Origin: DAOUBF01 sp034432795
GTDB taxonomy: Bacteria; Chloroflexota; Anaerolineae; DSLN01
Reading direction: 5' to 3'
DNA length: 6,775 nt
Assembly: GCA_034432795.1 (NCBI GenBank)
Contig: DAOUBF010000083.1
Coordinates: forward strand, 1-6,775
The notes below the pieces were generated by a model. That model was not told where the DNA came from. It saw only the letters and a program-made list of their open reading frames with translations, and did no database searches. Positions 1 through 6,121 of the stretch are shown one piece after another. Position numbers and translations under genes: made by a program. Positions within the stretch are counted from its first letter, which is position 1; the number at the start of each line of letters is the position of its first letter.

Positions 1-100
1 AACTATTGATTATACGGAATCCGCCTTTCCCTCCCAATTGGCATCTTAGACGGAATCCATCTAATCTACCCTTACGGTTGCATTTGCGGAATTTCTCCAT
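1..100 (-). other. possible 5' end of a small basic ORF, cut by the left edge
   Basis: On the minus strand an ATG at 100-98 opens a frame that continues off the window edge (33 codons visible). The frame is in fact open further upstream, back to a TAG near 190, so the true start is uncertain; a GTG at 139-137 is another option. The visible peptide is rich in Lys, Arg and Gly and has a 12-residue periodicity, with Phe-Arg at the start and Gly at positions 8 and 12 of each unit. This mirrors a 36-bp DNA periodicity. There is only a weak GAGA-type ribosome site. I do not recognise a family. The repeated Gly-Phe-Arg is faintly reminiscent of the C-terminus of FGE-sulfatase domains, but that is not enough for a call. 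The stretch is AT-richer than the rest of the window, so it may be foreign or decayed DNA. Confidence 0.22.
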
Positions 101-122
101 AATATGAATATCTCTATAGCCG
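15..122. repeat. three degenerate 36-bp units headed by CGGAAT
   Basis: CGGAAT occurs at 15-20, 51-56 and 87-92, giving two intervals of exactly 36 bp. The first two copies share the longer box CGGAATCC. Aligned over their full length they agree at about 18 of 36 positions, including CCC and GG blocks. The third copy is more diverged. Because 36 is a multiple of 3, the periodicity keeps the reading frame on both strands. This may be an old tandem duplication inside a coding sequence or a decayed repeat array. It is not a CRISPR array, since the constant part is far too short. Confidence 0.35.
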
Positions 123-261
123 AAACCATGCCGTGACACATCAGGCTGTGGATAGGTTTTAGAGACGAAATCAGTGAGTACTATCGGCTAACTACAGTCA
201 GGGGAAGTGACCTGACGAAAGTGAGGGGCAGCAGACGGCGGACAGAAACCGGGGTTCTAAA

Positions 262-900
262 TCACGACAACCCATGCTTTACGGCGTACAGTGCCGCCTG
301 GGTGCGGTCGGCGACGCCGAGCTTGTCCAGGATCGCGCTGACGTAGCCCTTGACCGTGCCCTCGGTCAGGTGGAGCGCCGCCGCGATCTCTTTGTTGCTC
401 TTGCCCTGGGCGATCAGGCGCAAGACGTCGCGCTCGCGCGCGGTCAGGCTGGCGTGAGGCGGCGGCTCGGCTGGGGCAATCGTCTGGCGGATGAGTGAGC
501 GCTGCGCCTCAGGGTGCAGGACCGTCTGTCCTTGTGCCGCCGCATGAATCGCTCGCAGCAGGTCGGGCTTAAGCACGTCTTTCAACAGGTAGCCAATCGC
601 ACCCGCCCGGATGGCATCGCGGACGTGCTCATCGTTGGCGAAGCTGGTCAGAACCAGGACGCGACTGGCAATGCCCGCGTCGCGGATGCGCTGCATGGCC
701 TTGATGCCATCCATCTCCGGCATGACCAGGTCCATGAGGATCACATCGGGATAGAGTGCCGTCGCCAGAGAGACGGCTTCGGCGCCGTTGGCGGCCTGGC
801 CAACGACTTCTATATCGGCTTCCTCCGCCAGCAGTGTGTGTAGCCCTTCCCGCACGATGGCGTGGTCGTCAACGATGAGTACGCGGATCGGGGGGGACAT
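262..900 (-). CDS. NarL/LuxR-family response regulator
   Basis: DNA-binding output protein of a two-component system, 212 residues, the usual length for the NarL/LiaR/DegU class. The N-terminal receiver domain (about 5-121) has the acidic pair Asp11-Asp12, the phospho-acceptor Asp57 in a VILMDLVMP context, the switch Thr85 and the conserved Lys107. After a Pro-rich linker (about 140-150) comes a LuxR-type helix-turn-helix (about 152-210) with LTARERDVL at its start and GTVKGYVSAI as the recognition-helix region. All key residues are present, so it should be functional. It starts at ATG 900-898, 12 nt after the stop of the histidine kinase. A GGAA stretch 8 nt before the ATG can serve as ribosome site, and the short gap suggests translational coupling. 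Its DNA targets are unknown; the divergent promoter region at 2674-2849 is the obvious candidate. No convincing terminator follows the stop codon. Confidence 0.96.
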   Translation of the reverse strand: MSPPIRVLIVDDHAIVREGLHTLLAEEADIEVVGQAANGAEAVSLATALYPDVILMDLVMPEMDGIKAMQRIRDAGIASRVLVLTSFANDEHVRDAIRAGAIGYLLKDVLKPDLLRAIHAAAQGQTVLHPEAQRSLIRQTIAPAEPPPHASLTARERDVLRLIAQGKSNKEIAAALHLTEGTVKGYVSAILDKLGVADRTQAALYAVKHGLS

Positions 901-912
901 CGCCTTCGTTCC

Positions 913-2673
913 TTACGGGCGCTCGCCAGAGCCTGGCCTGAACGCAGAGGGGTCGTCTCTCCCAGGGATGATCACTTCCACGGTCGTCCCGCTGCCGGGA
1001 ACACTGCGGACCTGGGCGCTGCCGCCCAGCGCTTCAGCTCGCTCACGCATCGTCTTGAGGCCCAGTCCACTGCCCGGCGTTAAGCTGGACGGACGCGATT
1101 CAGGAGCGAAGCCTACGCCATCGTCCTGAACGATCAGGCGTGTCGCGCCAGCGTCAACCCACAGCCGAATCTGGACTCGCCGGGCGTGGGCATGTTTGAT
1201 GACGTTGTTAAGCGCCTCCTGAGCGATGCGGTAGAGGGCCTCTTCTACGTCCAGCGGCCCACGCACGTAGCCGCCGGGGTCAAGATCAACCTGCAACTCA
1301 TCCTGGGTGACCTCGGCGATATGGCGCTGCAGTGCCCTGACCAGTCCCTCCTGTTGCACAAGGACGGACGACGGACGCTGGACGACCGAATCCTCTGCCC
1401 TCTCCAGTGGGCGCAGTTCGGCCAGGAGCGCGCGCATCTCGGCTAACGCCGACTGGCTGAGTTCAAGCAGGCGGTTGATACGCCGCTCGCCTTCCGCCGG
1501 GTCGCGCCGCCAGGCAGGGGCGATGGACTGGGCGATGAGTGTGAGGCTGAACATAAGCTGGGTGACGGAGTCGTGCAATTCGCGGGCGAGACGCTGCCGT
1601 TCTTCAAAGACGGCAATCTGCTGGCCCTGCTTGTAGGCAAGGAGTTGTTGCTGGCGGCGATCAATCCCTGTTGCCAGTTGAGCAGCGGTCGCCTCATAAG
1701 GCCGCAGATCGGCCTCCGGCCACTCGTAGACGTGTGGATAGCTCAAGATCACCAGGCCGATACGCTGCCCGCGCACCATGAGCGGGATCATCGCCAGGGC
1801 GGGCCGCTGCGATTGCGCCTGAATCTGGCGCAGTTCCGCCGAGACGCGAGGATCGGTGTGGACATTGCTGATCGTGATGGTTTGCCCGGCGTTGAGGGGC
1901 GGATCGAGCGCATCGCGCGTGTAGGGCAGGCGCTCTTCCATGAGCTTCAGGCCCTCTTGGGGCGTCCAGCGTCCGCGCACAACCACAGCAGTCCGCTCGC
2001 CCGCCTCATTAAACTCGTAGAGCGCCACGTTGCAGGCAAAGCGCCCCCGCTCTGCCACCTGGTTGAGATAGGCTGCGATCACCTCGTCCACATCCATCGC
2101 CGTGCTAATGTGCTGGCTGGTTTGATAGAGAAGCTGGGTCTCGGCCAGCGCCTGCTGCATCCGCGCGAACAGCCGGGCATTCTCAATGGCGATCGCCGCG
2201 TGCTTGGCAAAGAGTGAAAGGGCTTCAACATCATGCGGGGTGAACCGTCGCGGAGGCGCCGAGCCAATGCCGAAGAAGCCGATCATCTGGCCATGCCAGA
2301 GGATAGGGACGCCAATCACGGCGTTCTCCAATAAGCTGAGTTGTGTTGGTCGTGCGATGTCGCCGTAGCGGTTGAGGATGAGCGGCTGCCGCGTAACGAG
2401 GACGTGTCCGGCGATGCCAACGCCGGGCGGCATTTCTGCCCCAAGCTCGTCGGGAGGCATATGATAGACGGCCTCGGTGCGGACGACGTTACGCTCCTCG
2501 TCCACCAGGCCGATCGCGCCGTTATCCGCGCCGAGCAGTTCGCACGCGTGGCACACAATGCGGGTCAGGAGTGGGCGCAACTCCAACTCACTGCTGATGG
2601 ACTCAATAACCGCCAGCAGGCTCTCCTGCCTGCGCAGCAATTCCTGAAAGTTCGGCGCGTTGGGCGCGGACAA
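913..2673 (-). CDS. soluble GAF-GAF sensor histidine kinase, NarX/NreB/DevS-like
   Basis: Sensor kinase of 586 residues. Domain order: a short N-terminal helix (about 8-30), GAF-1 (about 30-167), GAF-2 (about 190-338), a coiled connector (about 338-358), a HisKA_3 dimerisation domain with phospho-acceptor His367 in RELHDSVTQ, and a HATPase_c domain with N box Asn489/Asn490, G1 DDGVGF (517-522) and G2 GSGLGL (534-539). No membrane segment or signal peptide is seen, so it senses a cytoplasmic cue. The architecture resembles mycobacterial DevS/DosS, but the His that binds heme there, just before the FLGVP strand, has no counterpart here (LLENAVIGVP), so a heme sensor is not supported. GAF-1 carries Cys41 and Cys44 as CHAC. 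Two RPSS-containing inserts (about 430-440 and 526-533) come from a GTCC-type micro-repeat. The start is TTG at 2673-2671, chosen because AAGGAAA lies 7 nt upstream. It is the first gene of an operon with the response regulator. Confidence 0.95.
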   Translation of the reverse strand: MSAPNAPNFQELLRRQESLLAVIESISSELELRPLLTRIVCHACELLGADNGAIGLVDEERNVVRTEAVYHMPPDELGAEMPPGVGIAGHVLVTRQPLILNRYGDIARPTQLSLLENAVIGVPILWHGQMIGFFGIGSAPPRRFTPHDVEALSLFAKHAAIAIENARLFARMQQALAETQLLYQTSQHISTAMDVDEVIAAYLNQVAERGRFACNVALYEFNEAGERTAVVVRGRWTPQEGLKLMEERLPYTRDALDPPLNAGQTITISNVHTDPRVSAELRQIQAQSQRPALAMIPLMVRGQRIGLVILSYPHVYEWPEADLRPYEATAAQLATGIDRRQQQLLAYKQGQQIAVFEERQRLARELHDSVTQLMFSLTLIAQSIAPAWRRDPAEGERRINRLLELSQSALAEMRALLAELRPLERAEDSVVQRPSSVLVQQEGLVRALQRHIAEVTQDELQVDLDPGGYVRGPLDVEEALYRIAQEALNNVIKHAHARRVQIRLWVDAGATRLIVQDDGVGFAPESRPSSLTPGSGLGLKTMRERAEALGGSAQVRSVPGSGTTVEVIIPGRDDPSAFRPGSGERP

Positions 2674-2680
2674 GTCTCAG

Positions 2681-2687
2681 TTTCCTT
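2681..2687 (-). promoter_or_regulatory. ribosome binding site supporting the kinase TTG start
   Basis: Read on the minus strand, AAGGAAA ends 7 nt before the TTG at 2673-2671. It decides for a non-ATG start. Its AAGG bases also form part of the 3' arm of the potential hairpin at 2684-2710. Confidence 0.6.
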
Positions 2688-2710
2688 AAATTTTAGACAA
2701 TCCGTTAAGG
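2684..2710 (-). promoter_or_regulatory. potential Shine-Dalgarno-masking hairpin in the kinase leader
   Basis: In the predicted leader RNA, CCUUAA (2710-2705) is perfectly complementary to UUAAGG (2689-2684), which contains the core of the ribosome site. The loop is 15 nt. The stem is only 6 bp with four A-U pairs, so it would be weak and conditional. It shares two bases (2709-2710) with the 3' arm of the upstream 9-bp hairpin, so both cannot form fully together. No ligand or antiterminator is known; this is a structural observation only. Confidence 0.28.
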
Positions 2711-2738
2711 AGCGGGCGAGATATGCCTTGCCCACTCC
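2709..2738 (-). promoter_or_regulatory. 9-bp dyad over the predicted kinase transcription start
   Basis: GGAGCGGGC (2709-2717) and GCCCACTCC (2730-2738) form an inverted repeat with 12 bp between the arms. All nine positions pair if one G-U wobble is allowed. Relative to the predicted start near 2733 it spans roughly -5 to +25, which is a typical repressor operator position. In the RNA, most of it would instead be a GC-rich hairpin at the extreme 5' end. Which of the two roles applies cannot be told from sequence. Confidence 0.42.
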
Positions 2739-2739
2739 T

Positions 2740-2768
2740 ATTATGGGCGCGATCGGTGTGTAAGTCAA
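2740..2768 (-). promoter_or_regulatory. sigma-70 type promoter for the kinase-regulator operon
   Basis: On the minus strand, TTGACT (2768-2763) and CATAAT (2745-2740) each match the consensus at five of six positions and are separated by exactly 17 bp. The predicted start is near 2733, giving a leader of about 60 nt before the TTG codon. Confidence 0.62.
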
Positions 2769-2777
2769 GGAGCACAT

Positions 2778-2792
2778 AGAACAGAGAGAACA
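2778..2792. promoter_or_regulatory. AGAACA direct repeat between divergent promoters
   Basis: AGAACA occurs at 2778-2783 and again at 2787-2792 with a 9-bp period. The pair lies about 21 bp upstream of the persulfide dioxygenase -35 box and just upstream of the kinase -35 box. The position would suit an activator such as the neighbouring NarL-type regulator, but that is inference. Six-base direct repeats also arise by chance. Confidence 0.25.
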
Positions 2793-2813
2793 CGCCATGC
2801 GGGTTAAACCGAC

Positions 2814-2843
2814 TTGACACCGGCCAATACACTGTGCTATGCT
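2814..2843 (+). promoter_or_regulatory. extended -10 promoter predicted to give a leaderless mRNA
   Basis: A perfect -35 box TTGACA (2814-2819), an 18-bp spacer and TATGCT (2838-2843) preceded by TGC form a strong extended -10 promoter. Counting the usual seven bases from the end of the -10 box places the start of transcription at 2850, which is the A of the ATG of the persulfide dioxygenase. No Shine-Dalgarno sequence precedes that ATG. This also shows that a longer frame beginning with TTG at 2814 is not the gene, because that codon is part of the -35 box. Confidence 0.68.
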
Positions 2844-2849
2844 GACATT

Positions 2850-4313
2850 ATGGTCTTCCGGCAGTTCTTCCTTGAGGGCCTGGGCTGCCTCTCCTATCTG
2901 ATCGGGTGCAGCCAGACGGGTCTATGCGCGGTGGTGGACCCGCAGCGCGATGTGGACGGCTATCTCCAGGTCGCCCAATCCTATGGGCTGCGGATCACGC
3001 ACATCTTGGACACCCACCTCCACGCCGATCACGTCTCCGGCAATCGCGAATTGGCCACCCGCACCGGCGCCACCATTTACCTGCCCGCCCAGGCCGGAGC
3101 CGCATTTAAGCACCAGCCCCTGCACGATGGCGATGAGGTGAACATTGGGACAGTGACCCTGCGGGCCATCCATACGCCCGGTCACACGCCGGAGCATATG
3201 TGCCTGGCGGTGATAGACCATACACGCGGCCCGGAACCCTGGTTCCTGTTGACCGGCGATTTCCTCTTTGTCGGCGATATTGGGCGCCCGGACCTGTTGG
3301 GCGAAGCAGAGATGCGCCAGTTGGCCGACCAGATGTACACCAGCCTGTTTGACCGTCTATCCGCACTTGACAATGGGCTGGAGGTGTTCCCCGGCCATGG
3401 TGCAGGCTCATTGTGCGGGCGCAATATGAACGCCAAGCTGAGCACGACCCTGGGCTTTGAACGTCGCTTCAATCCGGCCCTCCAGCCGCGCTCGCGCCAG
3501 GAGTTCATCGCCTGGCTGACGCAGGACCTCCCACCGCAGCCCGCGAACGTCCCCTACATCAAGCAACTCAATCGCCAGGGGCCGCCCATTTTGGGGGAGT
3601 TGTACCGGCCCAAGCCGTTGACCGCCCAGGCCGTGCGCGACCTGTTAAGGGGCCAGGGGCCAGCGCCGGTGATCCTGGATGTGCGCAGCCCGGCGGAGTT
3701 CGCGGCCGGGTATATGCCCGGCGCACTGAACGTACCGGTGAGCAACGGCCAGTTCGCCACACGCGCCGGCTGGTTCATTCCCCCAGAGCGGCCCATTGTG
3801 CTGATCGTCGGGCGCGAAGCGGAGGCCGATCGGGCGACGCGCGCCCTGGCCCGTGTCGGCTACGATCGCGTCATCGGCTATCTGCTAAACGGGATTGCCG
3901 CCTGGCGAGCGCTGGGCCTGCCCACCGCCTCGCTGGCCCTGTGGACGCCGGAACGATTGCGCAGCGAGGCCCTCACGCGGCAGGGCGAGCCTCTGCCTGG
4001 AGTCACCATCGTGGACGTGCGCGACCGCTCCGAGTGGCAGCAGGGGCACATCCCCGGCGCGGTGCACATCCCCCTGGCTGAACTGGCGCAGCGCGCGGAC
4101 GAGTTGAATCCCTTCCGCCCTACCGCTGTGATCTGCGCCAGCGGCACACGCTCCAGCACCGCCGCCAGTTTGCTCACCGCGCGCGGCTTCAAACACGTGG
4201 CCAACGTCATGGGGGGCATGGAAGGCTGGGAGGCCGCCGGTTACCCTGTGGTGATAGATGCGGATGACCAGGGGGACGTGTCGTCCGTCGCCCGTCGTCC
4301 GCCATCCTCCTGA
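2850..4313 (+). CDS. CstB-like persulfide dioxygenase with two rhodanese domains
   Basis: Metallo-beta-lactamase-fold enzyme of 487 residues, predicted to oxidise low-molecular-weight persulfides to sulfite and, through its rhodanese part, form thiosulfate (sulfide detoxification, cytoplasmic). The N-terminal domain (about 1-245) has THLHADH (His56, His58, Asp60, His61), His112 in HTPGHTPEH, Asp137 in TGDFLFVGD and GHG at 182-184. His56, His112 and Asp137 correspond to the mononuclear iron ligands of ETHE1-type enzymes. Cys189 in GAGSLCG is the Cys position typical of CstB-type proteins. The first rhodanese domain (about 255-358) has no catalytic Cys (IVLIVGREAE at its loop), so it is a pseudo-domain. 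The second (about 365-468) has the active loop CASGTRSS with Cys429. This domain order matches Staphylococcus CstB. The last residues (about 475-487) are a low-complexity tail from a micro-repeat. ATG 2850 is chosen because the conserved domain begins there and the promoter occupies the upstream bases. Confidence 0.93.
   Translation: MVFRQFFLEGLGCLSYLIGCSQTGLCAVVDPQRDVDGYLQVAQSYGLRITHILDTHLHADHVSGNRELATRTGATIYLPAQAGAAFKHQPLHDGDEVNIGTVTLRAIHTPGHTPEHMCLAVIDHTRGPEPWFLLTGDFLFVGDIGRPDLLGEAEMRQLADQMYTSLFDRLSALDNGLEVFPGHGAGSLCGRNMNAKLSTTLGFERRFNPALQPRSRQEFIAWLTQDLPPQPANVPYIKQLNRQGPPILGELYRPKPLTAQAVRDLLRGQGPAPVILDVRSPAEFAAGYMPGALNVPVSNGQFATRAGWFIPPERPIVLIVGREAEADRATRALARVGYDRVIGYLLNGIAAWRALGLPTASLALWTPERLRSEALTRQGEPLPGVTIVDVRDRSEWQQGHIPGAVHIPLAELAQRADELNPFRPTAVICASGTRSSTAASLLTARGFKHVANVMGGMEGWEAAGYPVVIDADDQGDVSSVARRPPSS
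4278..4310 (+). repeat. GTCGTCC-type micro-repeat in the 3' end of the dioxygenase gene
   Basis: A run built of GTCGTCC/GCCCGTC units encodes the non-domain tail VSSVARRPPSS. Similar units, in the coding direction, lie in the kinase gene at 1357-1387 (VVQRPSSVLV) and 1084-1095 (RPSS), where they also fall in linker or lid regions. Together they look like a short dispersed element tolerated inside genes. Confidence 0.45.
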
Positions 4314-4320
4314 CAAACCG

Positions 4321-5445
4321 ATGTCTGAAGTGAATGAGGGTTCCAATACAAAGCCCCGTATGGCCGAGGGCGAAGCCGGGGATGGCAGCGCACAGGCACG
4401 GGCGCGCCCCGGCGAACCCGTGTGGAGCTTTCGCGGCTACCGCATGTCGCCGTCGGAATTCAACACGGCCATGGTGCACTTTTATCGCGGCGAGATCAGC
4501 CGCACGAATACCTGGCGCACCCGGCTGGACGCCACCACCAACTGGGCGGTGCTCACCGCCGGCGCTGCCCTCTCCTTCGCCCTGAGCGACCCCCTCCATC
4601 CTCACGGCATCATCCCGCTGGATACCATCCTGGTGACGATTTTCCTCTACATTGAGGCGCGGCGCTATCGCTATTACGAACTGTGGAGCTACCGGGTGCG
4701 CCTGATGGAGACGGATTTCTTCGCCGCCATGCTCGTGCCGCCGTTCGCCCCCCGCCAGGATTGGGCCGAGTCCCTGGCCGAGAGCCTGCTCCACCCCCAG
4801 TTCCCCATCAGCATGTGGGAGGCGCTGGGTCGCCGCTTCCGCCGCAACTACGTGTGGATTTACCTTGTCCTGGGCATAAGCTGGCTGCTGAAAAACGTCA
4901 TCCACCCCACACCCGCAGGCTCGCTGGCCGACATTCTGGAGCGCGCCACGATTGGCCCCTTCCCCGGCTGGCTGGTGTTGCTGGCCGGCCTGCTGTTCAA
5001 TGGCGCGCTCTTCCTTATGGGCATCCTGACCGCCGGGCTGCACGAGGCGACGGGCGAGGTGCTGCCGCGCTATGGCGAGTTCCCCGGCCTGAGTGCGCTG
5101 TTTCAGAGCCTGCGGACGCACGAGGCCGAGGCCGCCCCCCGGCGCGAACGCGCCTGGCAACGCCCCCAGCGCCATCGCCAGCAAATCCTCAGCCTGATCA
5201 TCTCCAACAAGCCCCAGGCCATCGCCGACCGCATCTTGCGCGACCTGCATCGCGGCGTGACGGCGCTGCACGGCAAAGGCATGTACACCGGCCAGGAGCG
5301 CGAGGTGCTCCTGTGCGCCACGACGGTGACCGAAGTGCCGCTGCTGAAGAGCATGGTGAGCGAGGAGGACCCCCAGGCGTTCATGATCGTCGCCCCGGCC
5401 CAGGAGGTGGCGGGCGAGGGCTTTCAGCCGCTGGTGAATCAGTGA
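4321..5445 (+). CDS. DUF2270 membrane protein with C-terminal DUF2179 domain
   Basis: Predicted integral membrane protein of 374 residues, function unknown. A polar N-terminal tail (1-33) precedes the DUF2270 signature: FYRGEISRTNTWRTRLD, then TTNWAVLTAG. Hydrophobic segments lie at about 74-89, 97-112, 177-195 and 214-238, giving four helices; the loop around 113-176 is highly charged. The C-terminus (about 287-368) fits DUF2179, the soluble domain found at the end of YitT-type membrane proteins: IISNKPQAIADRIL, RGVTALHGKGMYTG, then a VLLCATT strand, an LLKSMVSEEDPQAF segment and a GEGF ending. In YitT-like proteins this ACT/PII-like module is thought to be a regulatory or ligand-binding part. 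The gene begins 7 nt after the dioxygenase stop, so co-transcription is likely. ATG 4321 is preferred over an in-frame ATG at 4258 that would overlap the upstream gene and add only repeat-derived residues. No clear ribosome site is visible. Confidence 0.88.
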   Translation: MSEVNEGSNTKPRMAEGEAGDGSAQARARPGEPVWSFRGYRMSPSEFNTAMVHFYRGEISRTNTWRTRLDATTNWAVLTAGAALSFALSDPLHPHGIIPLDTILVTIFLYIEARRYRYYELWSYRVRLMETDFFAAMLVPPFAPRQDWAESLAESLLHPQFPISMWEALGRRFRRNYVWIYLVLGISWLLKNVIHPTPAGSLADILERATIGPFPGWLVLLAGLLFNGALFLMGILTAGLHEATGEVLPRYGEFPGLSALFQSLRTHEAEAAPRRERAWQRPQRHRQQILSLIISNKPQAIADRILRDLHRGVTALHGKGMYTGQEREVLLCATTVTEVPLLKSMVSEEDPQAFMIVAPAQEVAGEGFQPLVNQ

Positions 5446-5472
5446 GGGCGTGCCGTATTGCGCCAAAGGGCC

Positions 5473-5538
5473 GCCCAACACGCGCTGTAGCCTGCCCGCT
5501 CCACTGTGCGCTGCGGCTGAAGCATAAGCCATTTAGGT
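5473..5538 (+). repeat. attC-like palindromic element, degenerate
   Basis: GCCCAAC (5473-5479) fits the integron R'' core RYYYAAC, and TTTAGGT (5532-5538) fits GTTRRRY at six of seven positions; the first G is T. Inside, GCTGTAGCC (5484-5492) pairs with GGCTGAAGC (5515-5523) apart from one G-A mismatch and one wobble. The 66-bp length is within the attC range. The outer cores are poorly complementary to each other, so it is at best a decayed site. A second element with the same GCGGCTGA(A/T)GC arm lies at 6607-6655. A Chloroflexota dispersed palindromic repeat unrelated to integrons is the main alternative. Confidence 0.35.
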
Positions 5539-5575
5539 AGGCCCGTCATGACAAGCGTTACAGTGAGGCTCAGCA

Positions 5576-6121
5576 ATGACCGAAAACGACGAACGCAAGC
5601 TAATGCGATTAGAAGAAGCGGCCCCCGTGTTGGAGGCCACTCCCGCCATCCTGCGCTCCCTCCTTGCGCCTCTGCCCACAGCGTGGCTTGACTTCCAGGA
5701 GGAGGCAGAGGCCTGGTCACCCCGAACGGTGCTGGTTCACTTCATCTGGAACGAGCGCACCAACTGGATCCCCAGAGCAAAGGTCATCCTCTCAGCCAAC
5801 GAAGTGCGCAGGTTCGCCCCCTTCCAGCAGCTCCCGTCGTCGGGCGAGATTGACGACACCGATGTCGCGGCTATGCTGGACGAGTTCGCTACACGGCGGC
5901 AAGACAACCTCACATTTCTGCGCGGCCTCAATCTCACGCCGGAGGACTATGGGCGTACGGCCGAGCATCCCGTGCTGGGCACGGTCACACTGGCTCAGCT
6001 CCTGGCTACCTGGGTGGTTCACGATCTGAATCACACCCATCAGATACTGAAGTCTCTGGCCAAACTCCACAGCGCGATGGTTGGTCCGTGGAGGCGGAAT
6101 CTGGCAATTTTGGACCTGTAA
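5576..6121 (+). CDS. DinB-family metal-binding protein
   Basis: Cytoplasmic protein of 181 residues with the four-helix-bundle pattern of the DinB / bacillithiol-transferase-like superfamily (DinB_2 type). The expected metal triad is visible: His55 in VLVHFIWNE at the end of helix 2, and His149 and His153 in HDLNHTHQI near the C-terminus, with His155 as an additional nearby His. Families with this fold include thiol-dependent transferases and isomerases and many damage- or stress-associated proteins of unknown activity, so no substrate can be named. The start at ATG 5576 is supported by GTGAGG ending 7 nt upstream. The N-terminal arm (PAILRSLLAPLP) and the DFQEE segment fit the usual helix-1 region. 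The gene is separated from DUF2270 by 130 bp holding an attC-like element, so it may belong to a different transcription unit. Confidence 0.85.
   Translation: MTENDERKLMRLEEAAPVLEATPAILRSLLAPLPTAWLDFQEEAEAWSPRTVLVHFIWNERTNWIPRAKVILSANEVRRFAPFQQLPSSGEIDDTDVAAMLDEFATRRQDNLTFLRGLNLTPEDYGRTAEHPVLGTVTLAQLLATWVVHDLNHTHQILKSLAKLHSAMVGPWRRNLAILDL

Noticed and set aside
197..216. GTCAGG / CCTGAC inverted repeat downstream of the response regulator as terminator
   Set aside because: The 6-bp stem with an 8-nt loop has no T-tract on either strand. It may be a site or chance.
245..259. Small hairpin just after the response regulator stop
   Set aside because: The stem needs a bulge, the loop is too tight, and there is no U-tract, so it is not credible as a terminator.
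1573..2217. Plus-strand open frame of 214 codons
   Set aside because: Antisense to the kinase, whose GAF and kinase motifs fix the coding strand.
913..2673. Heme-based DevS/DosS-type oxygen sensor
   Set aside because: Domain order and length agree, but the heme-ligand His position before the GVP strand of GAF-1 is not His.
2814..2849. TTG at 2814 as start of the dioxygenase
   Set aside because: The TTG is part of a perfect -35 box, the extra 12 residues are outside the conserved domain, and no ribosome site precedes it.
4258..4320. Upstream ATG for the DUF2270 protein
   Set aside because: It would overlap the dioxygenase gene by 56 nt and add 21 residues derived from the micro-repeat; ATG 4321 directly after the upstream stop is simpler.
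4207..5532. Minus-strand open frame of 441 codons
   Set aside because: It lies antisense to DUF2270, which has clear domain signatures. The peptide is His/Gln/Ala/Gly-rich as expected for an antisense shadow of GC-rich coding DNA.
4683..5540. Plus-strand open frame of 285 codons
   Set aside because: Out-of-frame shadow within the DUF2270 gene, Arg/Pro/Ala-rich with no domain pattern.
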